From contig CAWJOC010000002.1 of NCBI GenBank assembly GCA_963844315.1, positions 1 through 64,000 of the forward strand: DNA of 64,000 nucleotides, read 5' to 3'. Shown here in pieces: positions 9,938 to 20,084 of the stretch. How positions within the stretch are numbered: the stretch's first letter is position 1; every line of letters starts with the position of its first letter. Made by a program: the position numbers and the translations under genes. The DNA is from CAWAVN01 sp963844315 (GTDB lineage Bacteria; Planctomycetota; Planctomycetia; Planctomycetales; Planctomycetaceae). The notes under the pieces are model-generated. The model saw only the letters and a program-made list of their open reading frames with translations. It made no database searches and was not told the origin of the DNA.

Positions 9938-10067
9938 AAGGAATTCCGTACTCAGAAATGAGGGGCAATTCCTTTATCCCATCGGTAAAACTCGTTCGGA
10001 TCGTTTGATTGATCCCTCAGATATCGATTGTGCCGAAGAGTTCAATTATCGCGAGCCAGCGGTGCGA

Positions 10068-12808
10068 TTAGGGAGTCTCCATAAAAATCCGTAGCGGCTC
10101 GTAACGGGGCATCGTTCGCAATGCGGTCTCACCTTGGGGCGATTTGCGGAACGCTTCCACTGCGGAGGCCGCGAGCTGTTGGAATTCCTCTTGCCAGGGC
10201 ATCGGTTCTTTATCGGATTCCATTTCCTTGAGCATTCGGGCCGAGTAAACGGCGGCTAACTGGGCATCCACCGGATTGGTTTGGGCCTCCAAAAGCAGTT
10301 CCCGCAAAACCCGGATCGCCTCTTCCGGTTGCTGGTTGTGCTTCAACAAGACGGCCAGATTCCCCGCAGCCCCGCGAGCCGATGCGAGGTAACTGGGCTG
10401 ATCGGGATTAGCCAAAATCGCGATCCGCAATGCCGCAAGTCCGGTTTCGAGATGGTTCAAGGTCGTCGAGTCTTTAACGCCCGCTTCAATCAGGATGTGG
10501 CCGAGGTTGCCGTGCGTCATTCCCAGGCCGCCGTGATAATCGGGCACATCGGGAAAATCTTGAATCAGCGTCTCATACAATCGGATGCCCTCTTCCCAAG
10601 ATTGCTGGGTGGCTTCGAGATTCTTCTCTCGAAATCGCACGGCCCCGATGCTGTTATAGACGTTGGCCAATTCCTGGCGGAATTGGGGGACCTTGGGATG
10701 ATCCTGCGATGAGCCTTTGATAGGTGCTCTCCGCCAACTGATATTCCGCGACGGCCTCGGAGAATTGCTTGTCATCTTGCAGCAAGTTGCCGAGGTTATA
10801 ATGGGCCAGGGCCAACTCGGAATGGTATTCGGCGAAATTGGGATTCCGCAGACAGAGATTTTCCAAGTGCTCGATCGCCAGGCGGTAGGGCGTCCGACCT
10901 TTTCGCAGCGCCTTTTGGAGCCGCATCACCGAGCCGAGGTTAATGTAGCCCCGCCGAGCAGCTGGGCGTAGTGCCGATTGTTGGGTTCCTGCTCCAAAAG
11001 GGCCGTCAGCTTTTCTATGGAACGCCCCAAGGACTCGCGGGCCTGGTTCAGCTTTTGATTGCGGTTGGGATCGTTTTCACCACCGGCGGTCTCTTTCTGC
11101 AAGATGCCCAGGTTGTTGAGCACGCGGGCGGATTCCTTCTGGCATTCGAGCAGGTCGGGATCATCGGCTAACAATTGATCGTAAAGTTCTAACGCGAAGG
11201 CGTAAGAGTCTCGCGCTTCGGAGACTTGCGAGGTTAGCCTTTGCAATTCTCCCAAAAACCCGTAAGCGGCGGCCAACTGCAGGGCAACGTCCCGATCATG
11301 CGGATGGGTCTGCCGCAGTTCGCTTAAAATGCTTATGGCTTCGTGGTACGCCGTTTGCGCCGCTGGATAGTCGACCATTAGCCGGTGGATATCTCCCAGG
11401 CGGCGATGGCAGAATCCCAGGCTTCGCCGGGCTTGCGGCGCTTTGCGGTTTCTGCTCGGCGAGCTTTTGAGAGAAGTTAAGCGCCGTCTGAAGCATTTCC
11501 CTCCGGCGTTCCTCGGCGTTTGGCTCCATGAGAAACGTTTCTTCATCGAGATCGGCGAGAATCTTATCGACCGCGTTCGTGGCCAGTTGAAAATTCTCTT
11601 CGACGAGGTCCCGCTCTTCGCGAAGTTGGGCATTGTAAACCACGCCGCCGACGGCGATCACGGCGAGCAGGCTCACTAATCCCAAGAGCAATGCCGCCAC
11701 CAGAGGCCGCCGCTTAACCCACTTTGCGATCCGCTCGGTCGGCCCAATGGGGCGGGCCAGAATGGGCCGGCTGTCCAGAAACCGTTCCAAATCGTCGGCC
11801 AAATCCTCGGCGGTTTGGTAGCGCTTGCCGGCGTCTTTCTCCAGGCAGCGAAGGCAAATGGTTTCCAGATCCTTGGGGACTTCCGGGTGCTGCTTGCGGA
11901 TCGATTTGGGCGGCTGGGTGCAGATCTGGTTCAATAGCTCCGCCATATTCTCCCCGGTGAAAGGCGGATTTCCGGTGAGCAGTTCGTACAAGATCGTGCC
12001 CAGTGAATACACGTCGGCCAATGGACCCACGGCCTGCGTGTCCCCGCTGGCTTGCTCCGGGGCCATGTAATACGGCGTGCCCATTACGGAATCGGTCTTG
12101 GTCCATTGGCTGTTTTCCGAGAGCCGTTTCGCGAGGCCAAAGTCGGTGATTTTCGGCAGGCCCGTTTCGGTCAAAAGGATGTTCGCGGGCTTCAAATCCC
12201 GATGCACCACGCCCCGCGAATGAGCCAGGTGCATCGCGCGGGCGAGCAGCAGGCAAAGCCGGGCGGCTTCCTTGGGCGTGTAGGTTTTCTCTCGGAGCCT
12301 CTCATCCAGCGATTGGCCTTCGACGAATTCCAAAGCCAGGTACGGCCCGGATTCGTGCTCGCCGAACTCGTAAATCCGCACGATGTTTTCGTGAGTGAGA
12401 CACGCCAAGGCTTCGGCTTCGATGTGAAACCTGGCCAGTTGCTGCAGCGTGGCATGCCGGCCCGTGACGATCATCTTTAAGGCCACCGGGCGATTGAGGG
12501 CGACCTGCCTCGCGCGGTACACCACGCCCATTCCGCCCCGGCCGATCATGTCCTCGCAAACATAGCCGGGGATTTGGGGCAGCTCTCTTTCGAGCAGGGA
12601 CACACGGTTGATGGTGTCGAGGATCACGGTTTCCTTCAAAGAGCCTGCGGTGGGATTCGCCTCGGGCGTTTTTATCGCGGTCGAAGCCGGCGTCTGAGGG
12701 AGCAAGGTTCCGCAAACGGGGCAGCTTTCGTTTTGAAGCGGCGTCTGGTCATCCGACGGCACGGCGAGGATTCCACGGTTTGAGAGGATTGATGGGAGGG
12801 TCTGCCAT
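10068..12808 (-). CDS. Membrane Ser/Thr protein kinase with TPR sensor domain (three or more frameshifts)
   Basis: The order is a zinc-ribbon-like CPVCGTLLPQ, then a Hanks-type kinase domain (GRGGMGVVYRARQ, VALKMI, HRDLKPANILL, DFGLAK, GTPYYMAPEQ), then a transmembrane helix (PLVAALLLGLVSLLAVIAVG), then a long TPR-rich C-terminal region ending IFMETP. All catalytic residues are present, so it should be active, with the kinase inside and the TPRs across the membrane. Frame breaks lie near 11430, 10955 and 10710. The joined protein is about 910 residues. Start: GGGGGAGGGGACA precedes an ATG at 12808 whose frame (MADPPINP) joins the kinase frame if a base is lost near 12785. Otherwise a GTG in the kinase frame (12762 or 12855) is used. 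Target unknown. Confidence 0.88.
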
Positions 12809-12933
12809 TGTCCCCTCCCCCAATTCTCCCGCTCGAAAGCCCAAATCGCAAGCACCGGATTTGAATTGTTTCTGGCAGGGTGCCTGGGGTCAGGTTGTTG
12901 CTAGCAGGCATTGAATAGAGGTTGAGCGTCATG

Positions 12934-12984
12934 CGACAACCTGCCCCCAGGGATTGGGCGCAACGATCTGGGGGCAGGTTGTCG
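12934..12984. repeat. Inverted-repeat pair, family G
   Basis: CGACAACCTGCCCCCAG and its exact reverse complement are separated by 17 bases. Partial half-copies (GGGGTCAGGTTGTTG near 12892 and CCTGACCCCAGGCAACCTG near 13020) flank it, suggesting a degraded multi-arm array between the kinase gene and the lipoprotein gene. Nothing else is seen in 12809-13147. Confidence 0.85.
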
Positions 12985-13147
12985 ATTCTACTGAATCCAA
13001 AGTTCCGAACCATCCTCGACCTGACCCCAGGCAACCTGCCGTTGGCGTTTTCGCCGATCATGGGAACGCCCGCGGAGATCATGTATAATCCGTGAGGAGT
13101 GCTTCATCGAATCTTCAAAGCCTGATTGAACCGGCAAGGAGAAACCC

Positions 13148-13774
13148 ATGCGGATCGTATTGTGCAGCCTGCTTGCGGCGGGCGTGTTCGGATGCAGTAT
13201 GAAGGATGACCCCGCGCCGGCCACCGCCCAAAAAGGCGATGCCCAGCAAACCCAAGAAAAGAAAGGACCGGGCGGCGGGGTCTCGAGCATGTTTCTGCCG
13301 GTCGAAGACGACCGCCAACCCGCGGGCAACGGCGGCCAAACCCAGCCTCAGCCCGCTCCGGTCGTCAACCCCAAGGCCATTCCCGATGTGGAATCTCGAA
13401 TCGTCGAATGGCCCAAGCATGGCCAAGAAAACCCGAACGTCGTCCTGGCCGACACGAAAGTGGAGGGATGGGATCCCTACAGCGCGGCAGCTTCCGCTTA
13501 CGTGAATATGGCCGCGAGACTTGAAACAGACGTCGCGGGATACAATTCTCGTCTTCAAAGCCAAATTGATGCTCTTGAGGGTGGTGGCGATGCCAAACCA
13601 CAAAGCTTCGAGCAATTTGTGAAGGAGTTTCCGAAAACCGGCGGGAAATTCAAAAACCAACCTCCCTACCGGCTGTACGGCTACAACCCTCAAACCGGAA
13701 AAGTCGTGGTGCTGGAAGACAAAGCCGAGAAGAAACGCATCTACGAAGAAAAAGGCATCCCCTGGGATGAATAA
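13148..13774 (+). CDS. Predicted lipoprotein of unknown function
   Basis: 208 residues, starting at an ATG with AAGGAGA about 6 bases upstream. The N-terminus MRIVLCSLLAAGVFGCSMKD is a lipoprotein signal with the probable lipid-bearing cysteine at position 16. A glutamine/proline-rich linker follows (about residues 25-80), then a helical segment with YVNMAARLETDVAGYNSRL and a small C-terminal domain (PPYRLYGYNPQTGKVVVLED). The protein ends in an acidic tail. No known domain is recognised. It stands alone between two hairpin arrays, and hairpin A follows 3 bases after the stop with a TTTT run on its far side, a plausible terminator. Confidence 0.8.
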   Translation: MRIVLCSLLAAGVFGCSMKDDPAPATAQKGDAQQTQEKKGPGGGVSSMFLPVEDDRQPAGNGGQTQPQPAPVVNPKAIPDVESRIVEWPKHGQENPNVVLADTKVEGWDPYSAAASAYVNMAARLETDVAGYNSRLQSQIDALEGGGDAKPQSFEQFVKEFPKTGGKFKNQPPYRLYGYNPQTGKVVVLEDKAEKKRIYEEKGIPWDE

Positions 13775-13777
13775 CAT

Positions 13778-13842
13778 AAAGAGCCGCGCACGAAGTCAGC
13801 GGTAAGAAGAAATCCTCCGCTGACTTCGTGCGCGGCTCTTTT
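13778..13842. terminator. Inverted-repeat pair, family A (likely bidirectional terminator)
   Basis: AAAGAGCCGCGCACGAAGTC... (13778-13802) pairs with its inverse at 13817-13842, ending GGCTCTTTT. It lies between the lipoprotein stop (plus) and the PQQ-protein stop (minus), so both converging genes run into it. The strong GC stem with A-tract and T-tract flanks fits a two-way terminator. Sequence family A recurs at 15287, 16981, 34245 and 39744. Confidence 0.8.
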
Positions 13843-13849
13843 GTGAAAT

Positions 13850-15161
13850 TTACTTCCGAATGGCCCAGAGGGCTTCGAAGGTGCGGAGGTAAATCGTGCC
13901 TTTGGAGATGGCCGGGGAGGCGGAGATTTCTTCACCCAGATCATTCTGGGCGAGCATCTCGAACTTGGGACCGGCTTTGACGACCGTGATCTTTCCATCG
14001 CGGGCGTTCAAATAGATTTTCCCATCGGCGAACACCGGCGAAGCCCGGTGGCGGGTGCGGTGGGTCATTTCCTGGTAGTGCAGCGTCGCCGGTCTTGGCA
14101 TCCAGGCACATCAGGTTGCCGTTCTCCCGGCAGAGATACACTAAGCCTTCATGGATCAAAGGCGAAGGCACGTCCGGCGTGTTGTCGTTCAGTTTCCAGA
14201 GTAGCGAGGGTGATTCTTCATCGACCGTGCCCTTGGCATTGCCATCGACGGCGAACACCGGGCCGTTCTTCGCGGTGGGCACGACGACCATGCCTTCATT
14301 GGCCGCCGGTGAGGCCACGAACCTTAGCGTGGGATGATACCGCTTGGACGCGGCGTTTTGGGGATTTAGGCCCTCGAGCCGCCAGCGTTCGGAGCCGTCT
14401 TCCAGGTTGTACGCGATGGTATAATCCGCCCCGTGGGTGATGAGGTATTGCGTCTTGCCATCATCGTAGAGCACGGGTGAAGCGTAGGAATGCTCGTTCT
14501 CGGCGTAGGCTCCGGTCACGCGCTTCGTTTTCCAAACCCCTTTGCCCGTGGATTTTTCAATCGCGGCGACCACGGCTTCTTCGGTGTTGGCCTGCATGTC
14601 GCCGTGGATCAATTGGAGGTACAACCGCTCGCCATGCAGCACCGGCGTGGAGGCCATGCCGAATTGGATGCGAAACTCGCCGTAGCGGTCTTGGAGGTTG
14701 AACTTCCAGACTTCGTTGCCTTGAAAATCGAAGCACGCGATCTCGCCGGTCCCCATCATCGTCCAAACGTGCTTGCCATCCGTCGAAGGCGAAGGCGAAG
14801 CCATGTTGCCTTCATCGTCGCGGTGGCGTTTATTGCCCGATTCCACAATCGTCCGCCGCCAGCGTTCCTTGCCGTCGGTCCCGATGCACATCAAAAGCAA
14901 TGGCCCTTCGTCCGTGGCGGTGGTCAGAAAGATGTTGTCTTCCCAAATGCAAGGCGTAGCTCCGGCAGATCCCGGCAGCGGCAATCGCCAGGCGACGTTG
15001 GTGTCCTTGTCCCATTCGGCGGGCAGGTTTTTCTCGGCGGAGAGGCCGTTGTTTTTCGGTCCGCGCCACTGCGGCCAATTCTCTGCATTGAGAGTTTTAA
15101 ACCCTCCCAGAACCAATCCCAAACCGCCGAACAATCCCATCCAAAGCGTTCCGCGTCGCAT
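13850..15161 (-). CDS. Secreted PQQ-like beta-propeller protein (one frameshift)
   Basis: The start at 15161 (MRRGTLWMGLFGGLGLVLGG) gives a signal peptide; a longer open frame extends upstream to 15425 without similarity. The mature protein consists of PQQ/BamB-like blades: NWPQWRGPKNNGLS, DTNVAWRLPLPG, DGKERWRRTI, EIACFDFQGNEVWKF, STGKGVWKT, DGSERWRLEG, NGPVFAVDG. The last blades (SPVFADGKIYLNARDGKI, SPAISKGTIYLRTFEALWAI) are in another frame, with the break near 14088, just after CLDAKTGD. Such proteins are common in planctomycetes and usually scaffold or cofactor-free. Without cofactor ligands visible I make no dehydrogenase claim. About 435 residues when joined. Confidence 0.87.
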
Positions 15162-15286
15162 GCCAGGTGCCCTTTTGTCTTGAAGGTAGGGGAAACTCAA
15201 CGCCAAGCGGATTGGGCGAGTTGAAAACACCGTATCAAGCCCCTCCGACTCCATCAAGCATCGGCGGAGAAAATCCCTTCGAGCAA

Positions 15287-15339
15287 GAGCCGCGCACGCA
15301 GTAAGCGGTTCGGGATTCCGCTTACTGCGTGCGCGGCTC
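15287..15339. repeat. Inverted-repeat pair, family A
   Basis: GAGCCGCGCACGCAGTAAGC... and its exact inverse with a 9-base spacer, 8 bases beyond the stop of zwf (minus strand). It carries GCAG where other copies carry GAAG, and the change is mirrored in both arms, so the stem is conserved. Confidence 0.9.
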
Positions 15340-15346
15340 AAGATGC

Positions 15347-16900
15347 TCACGTCTTGGAAGGCGTGGGGGTTCGCCATTGCCGGCCGGCTTTTTTGAGAAG
15401 CCAGTCGGCGGCATCCGGTCCCCAACTGCCGGCGGTGTAGGGTTCAGGCTCGAAGCCGGGCTGTTCCCATTGGTTCAGGACAGGCGTCACGAACCGCCAT
15501 GCAGTTTCGAGTTCATCGCTGCGCGTGAACAGCGTCGAATCTCCACGGAGCGCTTCGAGCAACAGCCGTTCGTAGGCTTCCGGCAGGTGGTTATGGAAGG
15601 CGGACTCGTAGGCGAAATCCATCGTGACGGGCTGGATTTGATACTGCATGCCGGGGCGTTTGGTGGAGAACTTCAGCGAGATGGCTTCCTTGGGCTGAAT
15701 GCGGAACACCAGCGTATTGGGCCGGGCCTGCACCAGATCGCAAATGTCCCCCTCGCATTCCACCGTGGTAAAGAGATGCTTGGGCGGCTTTTTGAATTGC
15801 ACCGCGATCTCGGTCACCCGGGATGGCAGGCGTTTTCCCGTCCGCAGATAAAACGGCACGCCCGCCCAGCGCCAGTTTTCAATGCGGACATCCATCGCCA
15901 CGTAAGTTTCGCGTCTTGAATCCGGGGCGATGCGGTCTTCCTGCCGATAGGCGATGGCGGGTTCGCCGTTCATTGTGCCTTGGGTGTATTGCCCCGCGAT
16001 GGCCCAGTTCTTTTGGCGAACATCTCCCGGAGCCAAGGCTTCGAGGACTTTCTTTTTCTCATCGCGAATGGATTGGCCATTAAAGAGCGCGGGCGGTTCC
16101 ATCGCGATCAAGCACAAGAGTTGCAGCACGTGGTTTTGCAGCACATCCCTGAGTGCGCCGGATTTGTCGTAATACGCCCCCCGGCCCGATTCGATGCCCT
16201 GCGATTCCGCCACGCTGATTTGCACGTGATCGACGTGCGTGCGATTGAACAGCGGCTCGAAGATTGCATTCCCAAAACGGAACAGCAAAATGTTCTGGAC
16301 GGTTTCTTTTCCGAGGTAATGGTCGATGCGGTAGATTTGGCTTTCATCGAGCCTGCGTCCCAGGTCGTGGGCGAGTTGCTGAGCGGAAGCCAGATCGTGC
16401 CCGAAGGGTTTTTCGATCACCACCCTCAGCCAATCGTCCGCATCGGGCGCGGGAATCATCCCGGCGTGATGTAATCCTTCCACGGTGGGCAGAAACAGCG
16501 TGGGGGCCGTCGCCAGATACGCCAACCGCCGATGTTTAGGGTTCCGGGTTTCTTCCAGAGTTTCGAGTTGCTGCCTGAGACGCTTGAAGTCTTCGGGATT
16601 GTTGAGGTCCGCTTCGCGATAGAACATCCGCTCGGAAAACTTTTGCCAGTCACTGGCCGAGGGGGCTTCGCATTGAGTGGACTTGCTGACGGCTTCGAGC
16701 ATTTCCTGGCGAAAGCTCTCATCGGATTTGTCCCGCCGGGCAACGCCCACGATGGGAGCCTGGTCCGAGAGATAGCCGTTTTTCCAAAGGGCATAAAGAG
16801 CGGGGACCAACTTCCTCGCCGTGAGATCCCCGGACGCTCCAAAGATGACAATGGTCGCCGTTTCCTTATCACCGGCATTTGATTCAGGAGCGGTATTCAT
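15347..16900 (-). CDS. zwf: Glucose-6-phosphate 1-dehydrogenase
   Basis: Oxidises glucose 6-phosphate to 6-phosphogluconolactone with NADP+ or NAD+, the first step of the oxidative pentose phosphate route. The 517-residue frame is intact and of normal length. The nucleotide-binding motif is FGASGDLTARKL (about residues 20-31), the conserved EKPFG is at 163-167, and the substrate-binding active site RIDHYLGKE is at 191-199. The C-terminal domain includes RGDSTLFTRSDE. GGAG lies about a dozen bases before the ATG. Genes for 6-phosphogluconolactonase or gluconate dehydrogenase are not adjacent. Hairpin arrays A2 (downstream) and B2/A3 (upstream) isolate it as a single-gene unit. Confidence 0.97.
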   Translation of the reverse strand: MNTAPESNAGDKETATIVIFGASGDLTARKLVPALYALWKNGYLSDQAPIVGVARRDKSDESFRQEMLEAVSKSTQCEAPSASDWQKFSERMFYREADLNNPEDFKRLRQQLETLEETRNPKHRRLAYLATAPTLFLPTVEGLHHAGMIPAPDADDWLRVVIEKPFGHDLASAQQLAHDLGRRLDESQIYRIDHYLGKETVQNILLFRFGNAIFEPLFNRTHVDHVQISVAESQGIESGRGAYYDKSGALRDVLQNHVLQLLCLIAMEPPALFNGQSIRDEKKKVLEALAPGDVRQKNWAIAGQYTQGTMNGEPAIAYRQEDRIAPDSRRETYVAMDVRIENWRWAGVPFYLRTGKRLPSRVTEIAVQFKKPPKHLFTTVECEGDICDLVQARPNTLVFRIQPKEAISLKFSTKRPGMQYQIQPVTMDFAYESAFHNHLPEAYERLLLEALRGDSTLFTRSDELETAWRFVTPVLNQWEQPGFEPEPYTAGSWGPDAADWLLKKAGRQWRTPTPSKT

Positions 16901-16942
16901 CGCGGGCCTTATCTCCAGTGTGATTTACAACATCGAAGAACG

Positions 16943-16974
16943 AGGTGGCACAAACATTCCTGTCTGTGCCACCT
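16943..16974. repeat. Single palindromic arm, family B
   Basis: AGGTGGCACAAACATTCCTG...CAGGT-type palindrome of 32 bases; its two halves are inverse with one mismatch. It sits between zwf and thiG, adjacent to a family A pair. Confidence 0.85.
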
Positions 16975-16980
16975 TAGCTT

Positions 16981-17053
16981 AAAGAGCCGCGCACGAAGTA
17001 AGCGGGGGGAAATGTAACGACGGGAAAATCCCCGCTTACTTCGTGCGCGGCTC
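16981..17053. repeat. Inverted-repeat pair, family A
   Basis: AAAGAGCCGCGCACGAAGTA... at the left and its inverse from 17031, with a 29-base spacer. It lies downstream of the thiG stop (minus strand) and could terminate the thiS-thiG unit. Confidence 0.88.
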
Positions 17054-17080
17054 GTGTTGGAATCAATCCAATCTTTCCAT

Positions 17081-17921
17081 TCAAACCGAAGGCATAATCC
17101 GCCCGCTTTCCGGGCTGGATGCGGTGGCGTATAGTTTTTTCGGTATGCGTCCCGCGTGAGCGGCCAGCCAACCGGCACGGCAGGCGAGCTTCATGGCTTC
17201 CGCCATCAAGCGGGGATTTTGAGCACTAGCGATTCCCGTGTTGAGCAGCACCCCATCGCAGCCGAGTTCCATCGCAATCGCCACATCGCTCGCCGTTCCC
17301 ACGCCGGCATCGACGATGACCGGATAGTTTGGATCGTTGTCCTTGAGGTATTCCAAGCAGATGCGGATGTTGTTGGGATTCAAAATCCCTTGCCCGCTGC
17401 CGATGGGACTGCCCGCGGGCATCACGGAGGTCGGCCCCAGCGTCTTTGAGACGCCGGGCGGTGATCGGGTCATCGGTCGTGTAGCAGAGGACTTGAAAGC
17501 CTTCCTTGACCAACTGCTCGGTGGCTTGGAGCGTGGCGATGGGGTCGGGGAGCAAAGTTTTCGTATCGCCCAGGACTTCCAGCTTGACCCAATCGGCTCC
17601 GGGGTTTTCGAGACCCGAAAGAATCTCCCGCCCAAGCCGGGCCACCCGCAGCGCATCCTCGGCGGAAAAACACCCGGCGGTGTTGGGCAGGATCGTGTAG
17701 CGGGACAGGTCGATATAGTCCAGGATGTTTCGGCCCTCTTTATCGACCAGGCGCTCCCGGCGAACCGCGACCGTAATGACGTCCGCCCCGCTGATTTCCA
17801 GGCAGTCCCGCATCAAGTCAAACGTGGCGTACTTCCCCGTCCCGACAATCAGCCGCGAAGAAAGTCTGTGCGTGCCCAATTGCAGCGGAGCGGCGTCGGG
17901 AGAAATCAATTCGGTCGTCAT
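17081..17921 (-). CDS. thiG: Thiazole synthase (one frameshift)
   Basis: Forms the thiazole phosphate ring of thiamine from deoxyxylulose phosphate, dehydroglycine and ThiS thiocarboxylate. The N-terminal half has LSSRLIVGTGKYATFDLMRD, with the Schiff-base lysine region, then ILPNTAGCFSAEDALRVARL and DWVKLEVLGD. The frame changes near 17436, where one G of a GGGG run is extra; the second frame supplies PAGSPIGSGQGI, VIVDAGVGTASDVAIAMELG, GVLLNTGIA and the C-terminus SSPESGRIMPSV. The joined length of about 280 residues is near normal (about 255-270). thiS lies upstream on the same strand, separated by hairpin C2. An essential-pathway gene with a clean repair points to sequence error. Confidence 0.95.
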
Positions 17922-17975
17922 GAATCAACAAATTCGGAAGAAGGAGAAGATTCACGGAAAAGGGAAGGTCAACGC

Positions 17976-18048
17976 GTGTGCCACTGGCTCTGCCAGTGCT
18001 TAAGAATCCATCCGGCTTGTTTTCGCACTGGCAGAGCCAGTGGCACAC
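17976..18048. repeat. Inverted-repeat pair, family C, between thiS and thiG
   Basis: GTGTGCCACTGGCTCTGCCA and its inverse. Both arms carry CTCTG / CAGAG where the 6048 copy carries CTTTG / CAAAG, a compensated change that keeps the stem. It lies inside what is otherwise a thiS-thiG transcription unit. Confidence 0.9.
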
Positions 18049-18076
18049 AACCTTTCAATCAATAATTGATGGAGCA

Positions 18077-18275
18077 CTAGCCGCCTCCGACCAGGGTGAC
18101 GATTTCAATTTGATCGCCCGCTTTGAGGGGGCATTCCGCATGGAGGGCGGGGGACCAACTCGCAGTTTCTTTCCACGGCGACGAATTTCGGCTGGAGTTT
18201 CAAATGGGCAATCAGCCAGGCCACCGTGGCATCGGGCGGAATGGTTTGCGGTTCGCCATTGACTTGGATTTGCAT
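18077..18275 (-). CDS. thiS: Sulfur carrier protein ThiS (one frameshift)
   Basis: A small gene, about 65 residues. It starts MQIQVNGEPQTIPPDATVAW, continues HLKLQPKFVAVERNCELVPR, and in the next frame HAECPLKAGDQIEIVTLVGG, ending in the diagnostic Gly-Gly. The C-terminal glycine is adenylated and turned into a thiocarboxylate that hands sulfur to thiazole synthase. One extra C near 18145 (in a short C run) explains the frame change. It lies upstream of thiG on the same strand, which supports the call. ThiF and ThiC are not in the window. Confidence 0.92.
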
Positions 18276-18420
18276 GAACGGATCAAGGGTTTGGAAAGGA
18301 GGCGGAATCTGATCTCTGATGCGATCTTAGGCCCCCAGAGAAACACCGTCAAGCAATGGAAAGCGAGAGGTTTCATTCTCAAAACGCGGGCAATGTCCCT
18401 AGGAATGAAAGGAACGACAA

Positions 18421-18440
18421 AGCCCCAATGACTCGGGGCT
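18421..18440 (-). terminator. Possible terminator after the ThuA gene
   Basis: AGCCCC-AATGACTC-GGGGCT is a 6-bp GC stem followed on the minus strand by GGGGCTTTGTCG, which is only weakly T-rich. It is placed about 50 bases after the ThuA stop. The region 18276-18490 has no other feature. Confidence 0.35.
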
Positions 18441-18490
18441 TATTCCGAATCCCGAGTTCCTCCCACCCTTTGGCGATCGGGATTTGGTCA

Positions 18491-19501
18491 TTACTTTTGC
18501 GGGAGAATCGGCGAATCCCAACCGGCGATGTCTTTGGGCTGCACGTTCTTTCGGTGGCCGTCGAAGCTGAAGGTGGTGGGCTGGTACGGGCCGACAAATT
18601 CGATCTTCATGTCGGCTTCGATTTTGTCTTCCATGCCAAGCGCCCACACACAGGCGTTTAGGAGCATTCGGCGGTAGTCTTCATTCTCGATGTCTTCAGA
18701 GGCCCCGTAGGTCGTGGTAAACACCCGGCCTTGTTTGCCCGCGGAGTTTTCATAATGCCGGACCCAGCGCGGGGCAGGGCTTTTTGTCGTGTGCAATGGG
18801 GGAATCGGGTTTCATGCCATTGAGCGGTTGAGCCAGGGCGAGCACTTCAACGTCCTTGAGCGGTTCCGTCCAATAGCCGCCGGACTGGACCCAAGGTGCT
18901 TTCACGCCGCGAAGGATCGGATGCGACTTGGCCTCATCGACCGGAATGAGGCGCGTGCTCATCACGTGGTTCTCGCCGTAATGCCTGACCCAGGTTTCGC
19001 CCAGGATTTGCCTGCCAAACCCGCCTTCCATGTCCTTGCCCTTAAACTCATAAGAGAATCGGGCGAACTCGGACTGTTCGGGAATCTTGAAGGCGTGCGT
19101 GGATGTGCGAAGTCCCACCACTGGACCTGAGCGGTCCAAGTAATCCACGATGGGCTGCATTTGCTCCTTGGGGAAATCCTGAAAGCGGAGGAAGATCACC
19201 ATCAAGTCGGCGGTGTTTAACGCCTCGGTCCCGGGCATGTGGCTGGAGCCGGGCAGGATGTCGCCGGACTTCGGATCCACCGAAAACAGCACCGTACACT
19301 TGAAGCCATGATGCTTCGCCAGGATGGCGCAAGTGCGGGCAGGGTTTCCTCCGAGCGGTACTCATGATCGCCCGCCAGAAAGACGATGTGCTTTCCTTTT
19401 CCGATGCCCGAAGTGCCCTCGTAAACTACAGGCTGAGCGAAGGCGGGCCTGATGAAAAACATCGCCACGATAAGCAGAAAAATGCGAGTAATCCAGCGCA
19501 T
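18491..19501 (-). CDS. Secreted ThuA-domain protein (two frameshifts)
   Basis: A signal peptide (MRWITRIFLLIVAMFFIRPA, FAQ) is followed by the ThuA fold, a glutamine-amidotransferase-like domain found in trehalose-utilisation proteins: HIVFLAGDHEYRSEETLPA, then LNTADLMVIFLRFQDFPKEQ, then GLRTSTHAFKIP, HPILRGVKAPW and RVFTTTYGASEDIENEDYRR. Breaks near 19332 and near 18772 (an AAAAA run one base too long) separate three frames; joined they give about 335 residues with no gap. In planctomycetes ThuA proteins are usually exported and uncharacterised. The role may be in sugar or glycan handling, but no substrate residue is identifiable. A ThuA fold is likely and its function open. Confidence 0.88.
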
Positions 19502-19543
19502 GGGATAACCTCAACCAGGGAAAGCAACGCCTTTAGGAAAGTT

Positions 19544-19993
19544 TCAGTATAACCCCGGCTTTGGGTCATCGCCATGAACGCGGCTTTCCTCCAGGCGCCA
19601 AAGCCAAGGGAATTTTCGCCGAAAGGCCCAGAACATCAAAAGCCCCAGCAAGGCTCCCAAGCCATCCATCACGAAGTCCCAAACCTCGGCGGACCGGGCA
19701 GGGGTCAGACGTTGCAGAAGTTCATCCAGCGCGGCGTAGACAATCGCGGCGACGAAGACGAATAGCATCGTCTTTCGAGTGAACGCCCCTCGCGTGGAGA
19801 GCCAAAGCGACAACAAAAAAGCGAAGCCGGCGTACATGACCAGATGCACGAGCTTGTCGGTATTGTTTGGAGCGGATTCGACTTGAGGCAGTTCAATGTG
19901 CGTGGCCAGGAACATCGCGCCCCAATACGCCGCGAACAAAACCCCAAGCGCCGGGGATGCCGAGCCAATATCCCCTGCCAACGATTGCGCCAT
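19544..19993 (-). CDS. VanZ-like family membrane protein
   Basis: 149 residues, intact. Four predicted membrane helices include LGVLFAAYWGAMFLATH, LVHLVMYAGFAFLLSLWLS, TMLFVFVAAIVYAALDEL and GLGALLGLLMFWAF. Family hallmarks are DKLVHLVMYAGFAFL and DELLQRLTPARSAEVWDFVMD. VanZ-like proteins are common in genomes without glycopeptide resistance, and most have no known role; the resistance-linked VanZ confers low-level teicoplanin tolerance. There is no van operon here. It is followed on the plus side by repeat D2. Confidence 0.85.
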   Translation of the reverse strand: MAQSLAGDIGSASPALGVLFAAYWGAMFLATHIELPQVESAPNNTDKLVHLVMYAGFAFLLSLWLSTRGAFTRKTMLFVFVAAIVYAALDELLQRLTPARSAEVWDFVMDGLGALLGLLMFWAFRRKFPWLWRLEESRVHGDDPKPGLY

Positions 19994-20017
19994 GATTCCC
20001 CTCGGGATTTAGGTTCT

Positions 20018-20060
20018 GTCCCCTCTCCCCTGGGGGGAGAGGGTTAGGGTGAGGGGGACA
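20018..20060. repeat. Repeat family D, palindromic unit
   Basis: GTCCCCTCTCCCCTGGGGGG... with AGAGGGTTAGGGTGAGGGGGAC, a near-perfect inverted repeat about 43 bases long between the VanZ gene start and the aminotransferase stop. Confidence 0.85.
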
Positions 20061-20084
20061 ATGTTTGGTACGTGTCCGTTGGTC

